11,352 nucleotides of DNA, from the NCBI GenBank assembly GCA_016782545.1, contig JADHYG010000032.1, positions 1 to 11,352 of the forward strand, read 5' to 3'. The notes beneath the pieces are model-generated. The model was not told where the DNA came from and ran no database searches. It saw nothing but the letters and a program-made list of their open reading frames with translations. This DNA is from Candidatus Microgenomates bacterium. GTDB taxonomy: Bacteria > Patescibacteria > Microgenomatia > JADHYG01. The position numbers and the translations under genes are program-made. Shown in pieces: positions 1 to 5,653 of this stretch (the first letter of the stretch is position 1; each line of letters opens with the position of its first letter).

Positions 1-772
1 CTTCTTCGTTGCCGATTTTGTGATAAACCTTAATGTTTTCTGGCAAAAGCTTGGGCAGTCGTTCTTCAAAATCAGAATCATCCATCAGACCGATCATTTC
101 TTTTGTTAAAGCCTGATTAGTTATTTTTCCTTGATGCATTAAAGACATCAGGAGAGCTATGTCATGATTTGAGGTTTTATTATTTTCCATGTTAGTTTGG
201 CTTAAGCCCCAAGATTCAATCAGTTCTTGAACTTTTTCCAAACCAATGACTATTTCTCCTAAAACATAACCAGCGGTGTTATCTGATTTTTCTGTCAGCA
301 AACGGGCCAAGGTTTTTAGAGAATATTGAGTGCCGGCCGGATCATATCTGATGGAGCCGGTGCCGTAATTTTGAATATCTTTTCTCTGGATAGTGATTTT
401 TTTATCAAGATCAATTTCATTTTTGCCGGCCAAAAAATAAAGACTGGCCAAAATAGGGATTTTATTGACTGAAGCGGCCGTAAAAACTGTTTCTTCTCCC
501 AAACCAAAGCCTTCTTTTTTATTCAAGTCATAAATATAAACAGAATAAGTTCCTTTACTGTCAATTAATTGTTTGATTGCTTTTAAAAGCTCTTCTTGAG
601 TTTTTAAAGCTTCTTCAGATTGAAAGGGAAGTGGAGAAATCAATTCTGAAGAAGGGGAGCTAATCAGTTTTTTGAGTAAGAAGACACTGACAATAAAGAC
701 ACTAAAAATTAAAAGATATTTGAAAACCGGTCTTTTTTTGCCTTTTTTATAATCATACATTGGTAGTCCCAT
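1..772 (-). CDS. Membrane-anchored serine hydrolase of the class A beta-lactamase fold (partial, C-terminus off the left edge)
   Basis: Reading from position 772 down to the edge gives about 257 residues with no stop; the C-terminal end lies outside the window. The numbering here is from the second Met (position 760). A basic N-terminus is followed by one hydrophobic segment (about 14-29), so the domain is probably tethered outside the membrane. The beta-lactamase motifs follow in order: S97-x-x-K100 (SVNK) with the nucleophile serine, SDN at 159-161, and the third motif as KIG at 248-250, where KTG or KSG is usual. The ExxLN omega-loop motif used by class A enzymes for deacylation is not recognisable before the HD-[IL] segment around 199-201. 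The protein may therefore be a penicillin-binding or peptidase-like member of the Beta-lactamase2 family rather than a resistance enzyme; this is inference. The start at 772 is preferred because a promoter -10 lies 10 nt upstream. Fold confident, substrate unknown. Confidence 0.85.
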   Translation of the reverse strand, partial: MGLPMYDYKKGKKRPVFKYLLIFSVFIVSVFLLKKLISSPSSELISPLPFQSEEALKTQEELLKAIKQLIDSKGTYSVYIYDLNKKEGFGLGEETVFTAASVNKIPILASLYFLAGKNEIDLDKKITIQRKDIQNYGTGSIRYDPAGTQYSLKTLARLLTEKSDNTAGYVLGEIVIGLEKVQELIESWGLSQTNMENNKTSNHDIALLMSLMHQGKITNQALTKEMIGLMDDSDFEERLPKLLPENIKVYHKIGNEE

Positions 773-782
773 AAGCAGGCTG

Positions 783-811
783 ATGATAGCATGTCGCTTT
801 TGAGAATTCAA
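783..811 (-). promoter_or_regulatory. Promoter of the serine hydrolase gene
   Basis: On the minus strand TTGAAT (806-811) is followed after 17 nt by TATCAT (783-788), with TGC directly before it, giving an extended -10. The -10 ends 10 nt before the ATG at 772, so the transcript would have little or no leader. This supports the 772 start over the Met at 760. Confidence 0.55.
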
Positions 812-847
812 ACTAAAACAAGATAGGGGAATTTTAAGTGATGATTA

Positions 848-1180
848 TTATTGTTTGGGTGATTTTTTTCTTTTCTTAATTTTTTCTAGAGAATACATGA
901 TCCGCTTATGGAGATTGATGTTTTTAATCCGGGCAAAGCGGAGAATGGCTACTAAAATATCACCAAGTTCTTGTTCATAAGTTTCGTCTTTTTGAGCGGC
1001 AATATTTGATTGTTTTCGCCCATGCAAAGCTAAATAAGCTCGAGCCATTTCACCAAGCTCTTCAACCAAGCCCAAAATAAGCATTGATCCAAATTCTTTA
1101 GTATCTTTGACTTTACTATCCGCTTTATCTAGATAACGAAAATATTCTCCAAATGGTGTTGAGTATGATTGTTTTTTCAT
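848..1180 (-). CDS. MazG-like nucleotide pyrophosphohydrolase, 110 aa
   Basis: A small, mainly helical protein of the all-alpha NTP pyrophosphatase (MazG/dUTPase-2-like) superfamily. The signature metal-binding motifs are visible: EExxE as E40-E41-L-G-E44, and ExxD as E71-L-G-D74, spaced as expected for two adjacent helices of a single MazG domain. Such enzymes hydrolyse nucleoside triphosphates to monophosphate and pyrophosphate and usually clean the nucleotide pool; the substrate cannot be told from sequence. The C-terminus is a lysine-rich tail (about 100-110). There is no Shine-Dalgarno sequence before the ATG at 1180. An extended -10 (TGG-TATTAT) sits 13 nt upstream, so the mRNA leader would be very short. 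The serine hydrolase gene follows on the same strand but has its own promoter. A RdgB-type pyrophosphatase lies elsewhere in the window. Confidence 0.8.
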   Translation of the reverse strand: MKKQSYSTPFGEYFRYLDKADSKVKDTKEFGSMLILGLVEELGEMARAYLALHGRKQSNIAAQKDETYEQELGDILVAILRFARIKNINLHKRIMYSLEKIKKRKKSPKQ

Positions 1181-1193
1181 GTTATTAAATTAA

Positions 1194-1222
1194 ATAATAC
1201 CACGCTTGTCTCTTGCCTTCAA
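1194..1222 (-). promoter_or_regulatory. Promoter of the MazG-like gene
   Basis: On the minus strand TTGAAG (1217-1222), a 17-nt spacer and TATTAT (1194-1199), with TGG just before the -10 (extended -10). The gap to the ATG is 13 nt. The -35 box abuts the left edge of the double-hairpin repeat that starts at 1223. Confidence 0.6.
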
Positions 1223-1339
1223 CTTTATTTCTTTTTTTCTTAAGAGGTTTTAATGAGGTTGGACCTCTCTTGAGGTCCAACCTCCCAAGGTCTTAGAGGT
1301 CGGACCTTTCTCAAGGTCCGACCTCACAGGGTCTTAATT
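1223..1339. repeat. Double-hairpin dispersed repeat, copy A
   Basis: A pyrimidine tract ending TTCTTAAGAGG leads into two tandem 41-nt units (1255-1295 and 1296-1336). Each unit is a perfect 13-bp stem with a 4-nt loop: GAGGTTGGACCTC (1255-1267) pairs with 1272-1284, and GAGGTCGGACCTT (1296-1308) pairs with 1313-1325. Each stem is followed by a short tail ending GGTCTTA. The units differ at seven positions. Four of those form two compensatory pairs (T-A to C-G and C-G to T-A), so the stem is preserved. Two more copies lie at 3869 and 4732. There is no T-run after the hairpins on either strand, so it is not an ordinary intrinsic terminator. It sits between the divergent MazG-like and helicase promoters. 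Confidence 0.85.
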
Positions 1340-1391
1340 GTTTTGGACTGAGGGCTGAATGAAATCCTATTCGGCGAAAATATCCCATAGT

Positions 1392-1420
1392 TTGACAATG
1401 ATAATGAGACGTGTTATACT
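1392..1420 (+). promoter_or_regulatory. Strong sigma-70-type promoter of the helicase gene, with a long leader
   Basis: TTGACA (1392-1397), a 17-nt spacer and TATACT (1415-1420), preceded by TGT (extended -10), make this the best-matching coding-gene promoter in the window. Transcription should begin near 1427, leaving about 120 nt before the ATG at 1550. The leader holds a small hairpin (ATCAGT 1445-1450 with ACTGAT 1458-1463) and a pyrimidine-rich stretch (about 1495-1530). No Shine-Dalgarno sequence is visible. A long leader on an RNA helicase gene recalls cold-shock control of E. coli deaD, but that comparison is only suggestive. Confidence 0.75.
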
Positions 1421-1549
1421 TCTTTTTGTTAGTTTTAAATATTGATCAGTGGTTAATACTGATTTGAGTCGATTTATTTGGTTTAGGTATTCGTATCTTC
1501 CCCTTTTTGAATCTTCTCCCTTTTTTACAAGCCATTAATCATATCAAAT

Positions 1550-2761
1550 ATGAGAAATTTTAATCGTGGTCGTTCCCGTGGTTTTCACGGGCAGAATAAT
1601 AGATCATTTAGTAAATATCGATCAAACAGGTCAGGTGGTCAAAATAGAAATCGAAACAAAGGTGTTTTTTTGAACCCACTTATGTTTGTTAAGAAGGCTG
1701 TTAATTTTGTCGAAACGCCATATGTGCCAGTGAACAGTTTTTCGGATTTTCCTTTGCATGAAACTGTAAAAAAGAATATACTGGCGCGTGGTTTTAACAA
1801 GCCAACAGCCATTCAAGACAAGGCAATGTTTCCCGTATTGGAAGGAAGGGACTTGGTTGGTATTGCCAACACAGGCACTGGAAAAACAGCCGTTTTTTTG
1901 CTGTCTTTGATTACAAAAGTGTCAAAAGATCGAAACCAAAAAGTTTTGATCGTTACCCCCACTCGTGAACTAGCGGTCCAAATTCAAAGTGAATTTAAAC
2001 TGTTTAGTTTAGGGATGAGAATTTTCTCAACACTATGTATTGGTGGTACTTCAATGCGTACTCAGAGATACGAGTTATCACGTCAACCAAATTTTGTGAT
2101 CGGAACTCCTGGAAGAATCAAAGATCTAGAAAAACGACGGGTTTTAAACCTGAGTCAATACGGAAATGTAGTCTTAGACGAAGTTGACCGCATGTTGGAT
2201 ATGGGATTTATTCATGATGTCCGACACATTATTTCGTTTTTACCAAAGATTCGTCAATCCTTGTTTTTTTCGGCAACTGTACCAAAGGAAACCAAAGTGG
2301 TCATGCAAGATTTTTTAGTTGATCCAATAATAGTGTCGGTAAAAACTGGTTCAACTCCTCAAAATGTTGATCAGGATATCATTCGAACTCAAGGCAGAAA
2401 CAAACTTGAAATTCTTCACCAGTTATTGATTAAAGAAGAATTTAGAAAAGTTTTGGTTTTTGGCCGAACCAAATGGGGAGTAAACAGGCTTGAAGCAAAT
2501 TTAACTAAAAGAGGCTTTAAGACTGTGGCAATCCATGGTAACAAAAGCCAGGGACAAAGGTTGCGGGCGATGAAAATGTTAAAAAATAACGAAGTTCAGA
2601 TTTTGCTGGCTACAGATGTGGCCTCTAGAGGGCTTGATATAGAAGATTTAACTCATGTTATCAACTATGATGTGCCGGGAACATATGATGACTATGTACA
2701 TCGGATAGGTCGAACAGGAAGAGCAGGGAAAAAGGGTGTTGCCCTGACCTTTGTTGACTGA
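1550..2761 (+). CDS. DEAD-box family ATP-dependent RNA helicase with a DEVD motif II, 403 aa
   Basis: Both RecA-like domains are complete, with the standard motifs in order: Q motif GFNKPTAIQ (81-89), motif I ANTGTGKT (106-113), TPTREL (136-141), GG (165-166), TPGR (186-189), motif II DEVD (210-213), SAT (241-243), VLVFGRTK (301-308), ATDVASRGLD (354-363) and HRIGRTGR (384-391). The enzyme would unwind or remodel RNA duplexes in the cytoplasm, for example in ribosome assembly or mRNA turnover. Two features stand out: motif II reads DEVD rather than DEAD, and the protein ends only 12 residues after motif VI, with none of the usual C-terminal extension. A disordered Arg/Asn/Gly-rich tail (1-38) sits at the N-terminus instead and could provide RNA binding. 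It is monocistronic behind its own strong promoter. Family certain; the specific target RNA is unknown. Confidence 0.95.
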   Translation: MRNFNRGRSRGFHGQNNRSFSKYRSNRSGGQNRNRNKGVFLNPLMFVKKAVNFVETPYVPVNSFSDFPLHETVKKNILARGFNKPTAIQDKAMFPVLEGRDLVGIANTGTGKTAVFLLSLITKVSKDRNQKVLIVTPTRELAVQIQSEFKLFSLGMRIFSTLCIGGTSMRTQRYELSRQPNFVIGTPGRIKDLEKRRVLNLSQYGNVVLDEVDRMLDMGFIHDVRHIISFLPKIRQSLFFSATVPKETKVVMQDFLVDPIIVSVKTGSTPQNVDQDIIRTQGRNKLEILHQLLIKEEFRKVLVFGRTKWGVNRLEANLTKRGFKTVAIHGNKSQGQRLRAMKMLKNNEVQILLATDVASRGLDIEDLTHVINYDVPGTYDDYVHRIGRTGRAGKKGVALTFVD

Positions 2762-2766
2762 ATATA

Positions 2767-2918
2767 ATTTGTCAAGTAACTGTTCAGAATCCTGACACGA
2801 TATTCTTCGAGCGACCCTCGCAGTGCGGGGGGAGTCGAGAAGTTCAAGCCCTTGAGTTCTCGACTGCGCTCGAACAATAAGTATTATGTCTGAAGTCTGA
2901 ACTGTTACTTTGTCAAAT
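2767..2918. repeat. Large nested inverted repeat, about 152 nt
   Basis: The outer arms 2767-2788 and 2896-2918 are imperfect reverse complements (two mismatches and one bulged base). The inner arms start at TTCGAGCG (2806-2813), which matches CGCTCGAA (2867-2874), and continue through AGTCGAGAA matched by TTCTCGACT. The left arm carries an extra GC-rich insert, CCCTCGC-agt-GCGGGGG, which folds into its own small hairpin and gives a branched structure. The inner sequence is far richer in GC than its surroundings. It fills the gap between the helicase and nuclease genes and is MITE-like in architecture; no transposase is present. Confidence 0.7.
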
Positions 2919-2943
2919 CAATTCTTCATTATTCTTCTTTCTA

Positions 2944-2952
2944 TGCTAAAAT
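2944..2952 (+). promoter_or_regulatory. Extended -10 promoter element of the nuclease gene
   Basis: TGC-TAAAAT ends 9 nt before the ATG at 2962. No good -35 box is seen at 16-18 nt spacing, as is common for extended -10 promoters. The transcript would be leaderless or nearly so. Confidence 0.5.
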
Positions 2953-2961
2953 AGACCCAAG

Positions 2962-3834
2962 ATGGTTAAGGATAAATATACGGCTGTATGGGTTTCTCAT
3001 TCTTCTATTTATGATTTTTTAAAATGTCCTCGCGCTTATTTCTTGCGTAATATCTATAAAGACCCAACCACTGGTCGTAAAATATCTCTTATTAATCCCG
3101 CTCTTGCTTTAGGACAAACAATTCACAAAACCTTAGAAGCATTGTCGGTTTTGTCAGTAGAGACTCGTTTTAATGAACCTTTATTAGAAAGATTTGATCG
3201 GGCTTGGTCAAAAATAAGTGGAGAAAAAGGCGGTTTTGATAGCGAAAGTCAGGAAGAAAGATTTAAACAAAGAGGGGAAAAGATGATCAAAATGGTGATT
3301 CAAAACCATGGTCCGCTTCAAAAACTGGCTGTAAAAATTAAAGAAGATTTACCTTGGTATTGGTTGTCAGAAAAAGACAATATTATTCTTTGCGGCAAAA
3401 TAGACTGGCTGGAATATCTTAAAGAAATTGACAGTGTTCATATTATTGATTTTAAAACTGGCCGCGGCGTAGAGGATAAGAACTCTTTGCAATTGCCTAT
3501 TTATCATCTTTTGGTTCACAATTGTCAGCAAAGAAAAGTAGCTAAAGCAAGTTATTGGTATTTGGATAGAAATAAAAAACCGACTGAACAAAAATTGCCA
3601 AACTTAGAAAAAGCTCATGAGAAAGTACTGGCGGTGGCTAAAAAAATAAAGTTGATTAGACAGCTAAAAAAGTTTGATTGTCCGGAAGGAAAAGAAGGCT
3701 GTCGTCATTGTCAGCCTTTGGAAAAAATCTTGACTGGTGAAGCCGTTCTTGTGGATGTCAATGATTTTGGCCAAAATGTTTACATTCTAAAAAGAGCTTT
3801 TTCTGCAGAAACAACTGACAGCGAGATTCTATAG
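2962..3834 (+). CDS. Standalone PD-(D/E)XK nuclease, RecB/Cas4-like, with probable Fe-S cluster, 290 aa
   Basis: The layout matches the PDDEXK_1 superfamily (RecB, AddB, Cas4 nuclease domains). The N-terminal S-x-x-x-x-F-x-x-C-P-x-x-Y/F signature has C22. It is followed by a conserved H55, D148 (GKID), the catalytic D163-F-K165 (IIDFKTG), and the Q177-x-x-x-Y181 motif. Three C-terminal cysteines, C240, C247 and C250, with C22 form the four-cysteine set that ligates a 4Fe-4S cluster in AddB and Cas4. The expected activity is metal-dependent DNA cleavage, probably as an exonuclease in recombination or repair. No helicase domain is fused, and no cas genes or CRISPR array lie nearby, so a Cas4 role is not supported. 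The start is at 2962, just after an extended -10. Family strongly supported; pathway unknown. Confidence 0.88.
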   Translation: MVKDKYTAVWVSHSSIYDFLKCPRAYFLRNIYKDPTTGRKISLINPALALGQTIHKTLEALSVLSVETRFNEPLLERFDRAWSKISGEKGGFDSESQEERFKQRGEKMIKMVIQNHGPLQKLAVKIKEDLPWYWLSEKDNIILCGKIDWLEYLKEIDSVHIIDFKTGRGVEDKNSLQLPIYHLLVHNCQQRKVAKASYWYLDRNKKPTEQKLPNLEKAHEKVLAVAKKIKLIRQLKKFDCPEGKEGCRHCQPLEKILTGEAVLVDVNDFGQNVYILKRAFSAETTDSEIL

Positions 3835-3868
3835 CAAAAAAGCAAAAGTTCTATTTTTCTTTAACCTT

Positions 3869-3987
3869 CTTTAATTTCTTTTTTTTCTTAAGAGGTTTTA
3901 ATGAGGTTGGACCTCTCCTGAGGTCCAACCTCCCAAGGTCTTAGAGGTCGGATCCTTCTTAAGGTCCGACCTCACAGGATCTTAATT
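3869..3987. repeat. Double-hairpin dispersed repeat, copy B
   Basis: The same architecture as copy A, between the nuclease and CarD-like genes. Unit 1 (3903-3943) has the perfect 13-bp stem 3903-3915/3920-3932. Unit 2 (3944-3984) has the stem 3944-3957/3961-3973, with one bulged T (GGATCC where copy A has GGACC) and a 3-nt loop. The upstream pyrimidine tract, TTCTTAAGAGG and the trailing CTTAATT are conserved with copy A. Confidence 0.85.
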
Positions 3988-4043
3988 CCTCAATTCCCGA
4001 TGTAAAAAACCAATTAAGGCGTTGTAATAGTCTTGTTTGCGTC

Positions 4044-4072
4044 TTGTTTTTTGAAAGGTTTCTTGCTACAAT
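4044..4072 (+). promoter_or_regulatory. Putative promoter of the CarD-like gene
   Basis: TTGTTT (4044-4049), a 17-nt spacer and TACAAT (4067-4072) preceded by TGC (extended -10). Transcription would start near 4079, leaving a leader of about 85 nt with no Shine-Dalgarno sequence before the ATG at 4164. The -35 is weak. Confidence 0.45.
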
Positions 4073-4163
4073 AATTTTATCTCCAACTTGCTCTTTTCAT
4101 TTGAATTTTGAAAAAGAAAAACTTTAAAACAAATAGTCAAAGACACGGTTCTTTTTAAAAAAA

Positions 4164-4679
4164 ATGAGTGATCATCAAATCTTCAAACTGGGTGATAAGA
4201 TAATTGACGCTGGGCTTGCTTATAGAATATTTGAAATCAAACAAGGCACAAATCTCAACGGCAATGAAGAAAGTTTTATCTTTTATGAGCCTTATTTTGA
4301 AAGCGAATATGCCAATGGGATAACTTGCTCTATTCCAATAAGAAATATTGAAAAAACATGTATTAGAAAACCAATTTCTAAAAAGGGATTGGAGATGATG
4401 TTAGAAAGTTTATCTGAACTGCCTAATGGTGAAAGTCAAGTTAACACGACCGTGTTTCGGGAATCATTGCGGTTTAATGATGCTCAAAAAACAGCTGAGA
4501 TTTTAAAACTTCTTTGGATGGATAAAGCAGATGAACTAACAAATTTTAGCAGACAAAAACAGGATGTTTTTCATCAAGTAATGAAGCGTCTCACTGAAGA
4601 AATAGCCTTAGTAGCCGAAATTTCTCTTGTTGAAGCACAAGAGAAAATTGAAGAAGCCTTAGGTCAAGCCGTTGACTAG
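4164..4679 (+). CDS. CarD/CdnL-TRCF family RNA polymerase-binding transcription regulator, 171 aa
   Basis: The N-terminal part (about 5-70) reads as the beta-rich RNA polymerase-interaction domain shared by CarD, CdnL and Mfd: FKLGDKIIDAGLAYRIFEI, later SIPIRNIEK and IRKPIS. The remainder (about 71-171) is a helical domain with the CarD pattern: a short LESL helix, then the segment ending ALVAEISLVEAQEKIEEAL. Family members bind the RNA polymerase beta subunit and stabilise open promoter complexes, especially at rRNA and tRNA promoters. The length is typical. It stands alone between two copies of the double-hairpin repeat. The expected N-terminal 'bridging Gly-Val-Gly' stretch is replaced by AGLAY, so the family is clear but divergent. 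No Shine-Dalgarno sequence; an A-run directly precedes the ATG. Confidence 0.85.
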   Translation: MSDHQIFKLGDKIIDAGLAYRIFEIKQGTNLNGNEESFIFYEPYFESEYANGITCSIPIRNIEKTCIRKPISKKGLEMMLESLSELPNGESQVNTTVFRESLRFNDAQKTAEILKLLWMDKADELTNFSRQKQDVFHQVMKRLTEEIALVAEISLVEAQEKIEEALGQAVD

Positions 4680-4731
4680 TTTTCTTAACTTCTTTTCATA
4701 AACTCCAACCGCGATTTTTTCCTTTAAATTT

Positions 4732-4824
4732 CTTTAGTTTCTTTTTTCTTAAGAGGTTGGACCTCTCTTGAGGTCCAACCTCTCAGGATCTCAGAGGTCG
4801 GATCCTTCTTAAGGTCCGACCTCA
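4732..4824. repeat. Double-hairpin dispersed repeat, copy C (internally shortened)
   Basis: Unit 1 (4753-4793) keeps the perfect 13-bp stem 4753-4765/4770-4782. Unit 2 has the stem 4794-4807/4811-4823 with the same bulged T and 3-nt loop as copy B. Copy C lacks the 11 nt that separate TTCTTAAGAGG from the first stem in copies A and B, consistent with deletion between GAGGTT direct repeats. Its right end diverges after CTCA and runs into a T-rich stretch (about 4834-4840), so in this copy some terminator activity for the CarD-like gene is possible. Confidence 0.8.
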
Positions 4825-4888
4825 TCAAGGATTCTTTTTTCTTCTAACCATCTAACAATTCTTCTCTTTTCTTTTTCTCTTGCTTTAT

Positions 4889-4956
4889 TGTTTTCATGAT
4901 CTTGTGATTTTATGTTTTTATGATCTAGTGTTCTAGTGATTTAATGTTTTAATGAT
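4889..4956. repeat. Degenerate short tandem repeat
   Basis: Loosely repeated TTTTcATGATCTtGTGATTTtATG-like blocks (TTTTCATGATCTTGTG, TTTTTATGATCTAGTG, TTCTAGTGATTTAATG, TTTTAATGAT). Part of a gene-free stretch (4825-5000) that also contains pyrimidine-rich sequence. No coding signal is seen. Confidence 0.55.
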
Positions 4957-4970
4957 TGGGAACTCCCATC

Positions 4971-4999
4971 AAAAATCTTTCTCAAGAATTTGGTAGAAT
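4971..4999 (+). promoter_or_regulatory. Promoter cassette 1, upstream of the structured leader and VOC gene
   Basis: A 29-nt block ending TTTGGTAGAAT, with an extended -10 TGG-TAGAAT (4991-4999). It matches the block at 5870-5898 at 28 of 29 positions; the only difference is in the -10 (TAGAAT against TATAAT). Transcription would start near 5006 and enter the folded region that follows. Confidence 0.6.
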
Positions 5000-5002
5000 T
5001 CA

Positions 5003-5123
5003 TTATATCAAGAAAGGCGAACACCGCCGAGTCTGACTCGGTGGATGAAGCCGATATAAATAAATCACTCGCCGAAGGCGAGTGTACAGAGCGAAACAGA
5101 GAACCACCCCGCAAACGGGGTGG
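5003..5123 (+). ncRNA. Structured 5' leader RNA ahead of the VOC gene (riboswitch-like candidate, class unknown)
   Basis: Four helices can be drawn. P1 is TTATATC (5003-5009) with GATATAA (5053-5059), joined to GGC (5016-5018)/GCC (5050-5052) after an AAGAAA bulge. An internal loop GAACA/ATGAA follows, then P2 CCGCCGAG (5024-5031) with CTCGGTGG (5037-5044). P3 is CACTCGCC-gaa-GGCGAGTG (5066-5084). P4 is CCACCCCG-caaa-CGGGGTGG (5104-5123). The GC-rich stems stand out in an AT-rich intergenic region and lie between a promoter and an ORF. A further ATAGTTA/TAACTAT hairpin lies between P4 and the start codon. It does not match any riboswitch consensus I can recall; a mobile-element end or REP-type repeat is the main alternative. 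Confidence 0.5.
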
Positions 5124-5154
5124 GTATCTATAGTTAATAACTATTTATTTTATT

Positions 5155-5565
5155 ATGAAATTCAATAAACTAATTCCTGAATTAAGCGTTTCTAATTTTG
5201 AAAAAAGTTTAAAATTTTATACTAAGATTTTAGGTTTCAAAATTAAATACAAAAGAGATGAATCTAAATTTGCTATGATTTCTTTTCAGGGAAGTCAGAT
5301 AATGATTGAAGAAGTTAATAATGATTGGAGTACAGGCAAATTAGAATATCCCTTTGGTAGAGGCATTAATTTTCAGATAGAAGTTAATAAAGTTCAATCG
5401 ATTTTAGACAATCTTAAGAAGTATAATTATCCAATTTTTATTGAATCTAAAGATAGTTGGTATAGGCAAGATAATCAACTTCTTGGAAGTAAAGAGTTTC
5501 TAATTAAAGATCCAGATGGTTATTTATTAAGATTTGCCGAAGATTTAGGAATTAAACCTTTGTAA
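5155..5565 (+). CDS. VOC-superfamily (glyoxalase/bleomycin resistance-like) protein, 136 aa
   Basis: A single vicinal-oxygen-chelate domain with two beta-alpha-beta-beta-beta modules. Module 1 covers about 4-55, with PELSVSNFEKSLKFYTKILGF typical of the family start. Module 2 covers about 68-130, with GRGINFQIEV and the characteristic C-terminal KDPDGYLLRFAEDLG. Members either bind metal for chemistry on small molecules or sequester drugs such as bleomycin as dimers. The pattern here is closest to the 'bleomycin resistance-like' VOC proteins. The function is inferred only from fold, and the substrate is unknown. The gene is noticeably AT-rich, surrounded by repeats and palindromes, and preceded by a folded leader of about 150 nt, a setting compatible with acquisition by transfer. 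A stem followed by a T-run at 5654-5715 probably ends its transcript. Confidence 0.85.
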   Translation: MKFNKLIPELSVSNFEKSLKFYTKILGFKIKYKRDESKFAMISFQGSQIMIEEVNNDWSTGKLEYPFGRGINFQIEVNKVQSILDNLKKYNYPIFIESKDSWYRQDNQLLGSKEFLIKDPDGYLLRFAEDLGIKPL

Positions 5566-5585
5566 GGTTACTGACTTCTAAATCT

Positions 5586-5609
5586 ACCCCCAAAATCTCT
5601 TTCCCTTGA
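5586..5609 (+). repeat. Short dispersed repeat 'CCCCC...CTTGA', copy 1
   Basis: A 24-nt block starting ACCCCCAAAATC and ending TTCCCTTGA is exactly repeated at 6266-6289. It occurs in a degenerate form at 5735-5759. It ends in a -35-like TTGACA here (5606-5611), but no matching -10 lies at normal spacing. Confidence 0.65.
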
Positions 5610-5653
5610 CACGCCAACTAACTATTTAATTCTTGACAAGGTAGTGTATAATT

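Noticed and set aside
1255..1336. Double-hairpin repeat read as an ordinary rho-independent terminator
   Set aside because: There is no T-run directly after the stems on either strand in copies A and B, and copy A lies between divergent promoters where no transcript ends.
5003..5123. Hammerhead ribozyme or known riboswitch in the VOC leader
   Set aside because: The hammerhead core CUGAUGA is absent, and the loops do not match the fluoride, c-di-GMP, guanidine, TPP or THF consensus as I can recall them, so no class name is assigned.
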